DNA of 35,044 nt, taken from assembly GCA_947499145.1 (NCBI GenBank), contig CANMNB010000011.1:1-35044 (forward strand), written 5' to 3'. The position numbers and the translations under genes are program-made. The notes beneath the pieces were generated by a model that worked only from the letters and a program-made list of their open reading frames with translations, was not told the origin of the DNA and searched no databases. Source of the DNA: an uncultured Arachnia sp. GTDB taxonomy: Bacteria; Actinomycetota; Actinomycetes; Propionibacteriales; Propionibacteriaceae. Each line of letters opens with the position of its first letter. The stretch's first letter is position 1. Shown here piece by piece: positions 32,769 to 35,044 of the stretch.

Positions 32769-33977
32769 TCATGCCACGACGACTGTGAGGCCCTTGAGCG
32801 CTTCGTCCTGCTTGGGGCCGACGCTCTCGACCCGGCGTGGAAAGACGCGGCTGTAGACCTCAAGCGCCATCCGAGAGTCGCTCCACCCCAGCAAGAGCAT
32901 GACTTCCGCGATCGTGTACCCCTCGCTGAAGAGCCACGCGGCGTACGAAGCACGAAGGTCGTGCAGCGTGATGTGGTCCTCCTTCGGTACCGGAAGACCC
33001 TTCCGCCACAATCGGCGCCGCTCCGCCTCCGGGGTCCGCAACCCCATATTGGCCAGCGCCCTGTTATGCCGCCGGTCTGCCTCAGCCGGCCCCATCGGCT
33101 TACCGTTGCCCACGGTGAACACGAGCTGCTCCGGCGACCTCGGATGCAGCGTGAGGTGATCCCGCAGAATCGTCACCAACGTCGTCGACATCGGCAGCGA
33201 GCGGATGCCAGCCGACGTCTTGGGAACCTTCACACCCACGCGGTAAGCATCGCCGTCCTTGCCATGCTCGATCGCCTGGCGCACGAAGATCCGCCGCCCC
33301 TCGAGGTCGAGGTCCATCCGACGCAGACCCCGGACCTCACCCGATCTCAACCCGCCCAATGCCACCGTGGCCAACATCGCCACGTGCTGAGGCTCGGCGG
33401 CCTGCAGATAGCGGCGAACATCATCCAGATCGAACACATGACGCTGCTCCATCGCTTTCGTCTTACGCGGGATGCTCACCCCCGCGGCGGGGTTCTTGTC
33501 GATCCATCCCCAGTGGGTGGCCTTCGTCAACAACTCCTTGAACAAGGCCAGGGTGGACCGGTCACGACGCCGTTCAGCACCCAGCGGACCCTGACGCCAC
33601 TGCCACACCTCATCGTGGGTGATGCTCTTCACATCCCGCTCGGCCCCCCAATGGGGCACGATCCGCAGACGCCAGTCCTGCTCATACGCGGTGAGAGTGG
33701 ATAGAGCCAGCGGCCGCGGACGCTGGGCCAGGAAGCGTTCATAGGTCTCCTGAAGGGTGTGTAACTCCGGCCTCTGGGCAGCCTCCTCTTCAGGGGAGAG
33801 CCACTCGCCTCGTTCAATCGCCCTCTGCTGGAGTCTCAGCCAGTGCTCGGCGTCACTCTTGTGCGTGAAGGTGATCGGGGCAGCGACTCTGCGCGTGGAA
33901 TCGTGGGGGTGGACGAAGCTTGCCCGATAGCGCTGGCTGGGCAGCCTCTTGATAGATCCGAACTGTCTCATGCCCAT
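32769..33977 (-). CDS. int: Tyrosine-family site-specific integrase
   Basis: The 402-residue product has an N-terminal AP2-like arm-binding domain (MGMRQFGSIKRLPSQRYRAS, then DAEHWL), a SAM-like core-binding domain (TLQETYERFLAQRP ... TKATHWGWIDKNP) and a catalytic domain with Arg211 (GGLRSGEV), HDLR (His339, Arg342), GWSD (Trp365 in the second His/Trp position) and the nucleophile Tyr375 (VYSRVF). All catalytic residues are present. It lies directly inside the right boundary, transcribed away from tRNA-Ala, the usual layout for tRNA-targeting elements. It would recombine the T-arm core of the tRNA with the element's copy. Confidence 0.95.
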   Translation of the reverse strand: MGMRQFGSIKRLPSQRYRASFVHPHDSTRRVAAPITFTHKSDAEHWLRLQQRAIERGEWLSPEEEAAQRPELHTLQETYERFLAQRPRPLALSTLTAYEQDWRLRIVPHWGAERDVKSITHDEVWQWRQGPLGAERRRDRSTLALFKELLTKATHWGWIDKNPAAGVSIPRKTKAMEQRHVFDLDDVRRYLQAAEPQHVAMLATVALGGLRSGEVRGLRRMDLDLEGRRIFVRQAIEHGKDGDAYRVGVKVPKTSAGIRSLPMSTTLVTILRDHLTLHPRSPEQLVFTVGNGKPMGPAEADRRHNRALANMGLRTPEAERRRLWRKGLPVPKEDHITLHDLRASYAAWLFSEGYTIAEVMLLLGWSDSRMALEVYSRVFPRRVESVGPKQDEALKGLTVVVA

Positions 33978-34078
33978 AGGAACCCCGCCAGAATCGGTCT
34001 ACAGCGTTCCACGAACGTTCCATGAGGATGCGCTCTGATGTCCCTCTGGGGACACTTGGGTCTAAGATGAAACAAGTA

Positions 34079-34112
34079 AACTCCCTAGTCAAATGCGTTT
34101 GACTAGGGAGTT
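34079..34112. terminator. Perfect 15-base-arm hairpin downstream of tRNA-Ala
   Basis: 34,079-34,093 and 34,098-34,112 are perfect inverted copies around TGCG. On the minus strand, TTTACTTGTTT follows, as in a Rho-independent terminator for the tRNA. It lies on the element side of the tRNA, before the integrase gene. A diverged copy sits next to the left att core (14,063-14,096 region). Confidence 0.75.
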
Positions 34113-34118
34113 CTGCTG

Positions 34119-34191
34119 TGGAGCATAGGGGACTCGAACCCCTAACTTCCACCTTGCAAAGGTGGCACTCTACCAATTGAGTTAATGCCCC
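34119..34191 (-). tRNA. tRNA-Ala (anticodon TGC)
   Basis: The 73-base cloverleaf reads on the minus strand. Acceptor GGGGCAT pairs with ATGCTCC (one G-U), and the D-arm contains TTGGTAGA. The anticodon stem CCACC/GGTGG holds the loop with TGC in TTTGCAA. The T-arm AGGGG-TTCGAGT-CCCCT is perfect and the discriminator is A. No CCA is encoded. The gene is intact although the T-arm is the integration site of the element, so the element restores its 3' end. Confidence 0.96.
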
Positions 34192-34282
34192 GGATGTACC
34201 AGCGACCAGCATAACCGCAGAGACATCGTCGGCGGAAACCGGCGTGGTGGCCGGCGAACGGTGGTAGTGCCAGACTGCCCGC

Positions 34283-34816
34283 ATGCTCGTCGTCGTCATC
34301 TCCGACACCCATGCACCGTCGCGCTGGCGCGGACTTCCCCACGAGGTGGTCCCGGACCTCGAGCGCGCTGACGCCGTCCTCCACGGGGGCGACGTCTGCA
34401 CCCCCGACGTCCTTGACCTCCTGTCCGGATTCGCGCCAGTGCACGTCGTCGCCGGCAACAACGATGGCGCCGACGTCGTCGCCTGGGGTGCCTCCGAGAC
34501 ATGGGAGACCAAATGGGAGGGGGTGCGACTGGCGATGATCCACGATGCCGGGCCGAAGCAGGGTCGCGCCGGGCGCATGCGTCGTCGCTTCCCTGAGGCC
34601 GGCGTCGTGGTCTTCGGGCACAGCCACCTACCACTCGACGACCGGGAGGGCCCCGTCCACCTCTTCAACCCCGGCTCCCTCACCGACGCACGCAGGCACC
34701 CCTGGCCCAGCTACGGGCTCCTCGAGTTGGCCGACGGCGACGTGCGGTCGCGCGTCGTGCCCCTCCCGCGGCCGGTGCCGAAGTCGCAGCTGCGCCGTCG
34801 GGAAGCGCCGAGCTGA
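34283..34816 (+). CDS. YfcE/MJ0936-type metallophosphoesterase
   Basis: The 177-residue calcineurin-like phosphodiesterase has the complete metal-ligand set: ISDTHAP, HGGDV, GNND, MIHDAGP and FGHSHLP, in the order and spacing of YfcE-type enzymes. It hydrolyses phosphodiesters in vitro; the natural substrate is generally unknown. It stands alone just outside the element in the resident chromosome. Its start lies 92 bases from the tRNA on the opposite strand. Confidence 0.93.
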   Translation: MLVVVISDTHAPSRWRGLPHEVVPDLERADAVLHGGDVCTPDVLDLLSGFAPVHVVAGNNDGADVVAWGASETWETKWEGVRLAMIHDAGPKQGRAGRMRRRFPEAGVVVFGHSHLPLDDREGPVHLFNPGSLTDARRHPWPSYGLLELADGDVRSRVVPLPRPVPKSQLRRREAPS

Positions 34817-35025
34817 CGCGCGCCGTCGTGTGGCAAAAAGCGGGAGTCAACGAAGCATTCTCGGAAGCGGACGGGGGAAGATCGATCACTCGGAAGGTGT
34901 CAAGCTGTTTGGAGTCGTTGTTGGCTGTTTTCCATGTTGAGGCGGACGGCTGCGTAGGGGGTGCGTATGTCGCGCGTCAGACTTAGTGGCAGGGCTGTTA
35001 TGTAGGTCCTGAAGGAGAGTCCGAC

Positions 35026-35044
35026 ATGGGAAGACCACCAGTGA
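35026..35044 (+). CDS. Start of a possible transposase or other gene, cut by the window end
   Basis: ATG 35026 follows AAGGAG at a good distance and reads MGRPPV before the window ends. Several insertion-sequence transposases begin in this way, but six residues cannot decide. 34,817-35,025 shows no other gene. Confidence 0.3.

Larger units (their letters stand above)
14053..34143. mobile_element. Integrative (mobilizable) element inserted at tRNA-Ala
   Basis: The right boundary is the 3' part of tRNA-Ala(TGC), immediately followed inward by a tyrosine integrase and excisionase-like gene. The left boundary is a 15-base copy of the tRNA T-arm core at 14,053-14,067, in the same orientation, just past the copper cluster. 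Between them, gene content changes to restriction, toxin-antitoxin, a relaxase and broken genes. The interval is about 20.1 kb. A MobF relaxase is present but I see no coupling ATPase or type IV secretion genes, so it would need a helper. The left att copy is imperfect outside the core, so the exact left end is less certain than the right. Confidence 0.75.

Noticed and set aside
32645-32953. Small minus-strand frame with a C-P-T-C motif near its end
   Set aside because: It overlaps the integrase C-terminus in another frame, and the zinc-ribbon-like hit is only one Cys pair.
1-35044. CRISPR array, rRNA or prophage structural genes
   Set aside because: No regularly spaced repeats, no rRNA-like sequence and no capsid, tail or terminase motifs were seen.

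Overview
The window looks like chromosome of a high-GC actinobacterium. GC-rich codon use fills most frames, several starts are GTG, some transcripts look leaderless, and the families are actinobacterial (CsoR, SHOCT, actinobacterial MobF relaxase, AbiEi). I cannot name a genus with confidence. It divides into a copper-homeostasis cluster (1-14,010), a roughly 20.1 kb integrated element (about 14,053-34,143) and the flanking chromosome (tRNA-Ala and a YfcE-type phosphodiesterase).

Copper cluster. A thiol-redox operon (glutaredoxin-like protein, CcdA-like electron carrier, TlpA-type redoxin) runs leftward from the first promoter. An OmpR-type response regulator and sensor kinase follow on the other strand, then a DUF305 lipoprotein. 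A leftward operon carries an Lgt-like protein, a small membrane protein and a Cys/His-rich TRASH/YHS-like protein. Next comes an HMA chaperone, a copper P-type ATPase fused to an N-terminal cupredoxin-like domain and a C-terminal YHS domain, CsoR, and a small membrane protein. The cluster ends with a membrane DUF305 protein, a small exported His/Met-rich protein, a Tat-exported multicopper oxidase and a SHOCT protein. Together these sense copper, bind it outside the membrane, pump it out, oxidise Cu(I) and maintain thiols.

Regulation is the most striking signal in this half. Four promoters (redox operon, DUF305 lipoprotein, Lgt operon, copA) carry a direct repeat CTTG-N7-C(T/C)TG. In each, a -10-like hexamer begins exactly 49 bases after the first C. 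A fifth, looser example precedes the small exported protein. The encoded two-component system is the obvious candidate regulator. copA additionally has a CsoR-type operator over its predicted start of transcription, and the SHOCT-oxidase operon has a second one.

Integrated element. A tyrosine integrase lies next to tRNA-Ala(TGC). The 15-base T-arm core of that tRNA recurs at 14,053, where the copper cluster stops. Inside are degraded or unknown genes (14.1-17.3 kb), a PIN-GNAT-PUA-like fusion with a one-base-overlapping ASCH partner, a DUF4145 zinc-ribbon protein and a type I restriction operon ordered hsdR-hsdS-mrr-like-hsdM. Further right are a MobF relaxase-helicase with no visible conjugation apparatus, an AbiEi antitoxin whose toxin is cut to about 20 codons, an excisionase-like protein and a BrnT-like toxin-antitoxin pair. 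I read it as an integrative mobilizable defence island. The best candidate for an undescribed system is the PIN-GNAT-PUA/ASCH pair.
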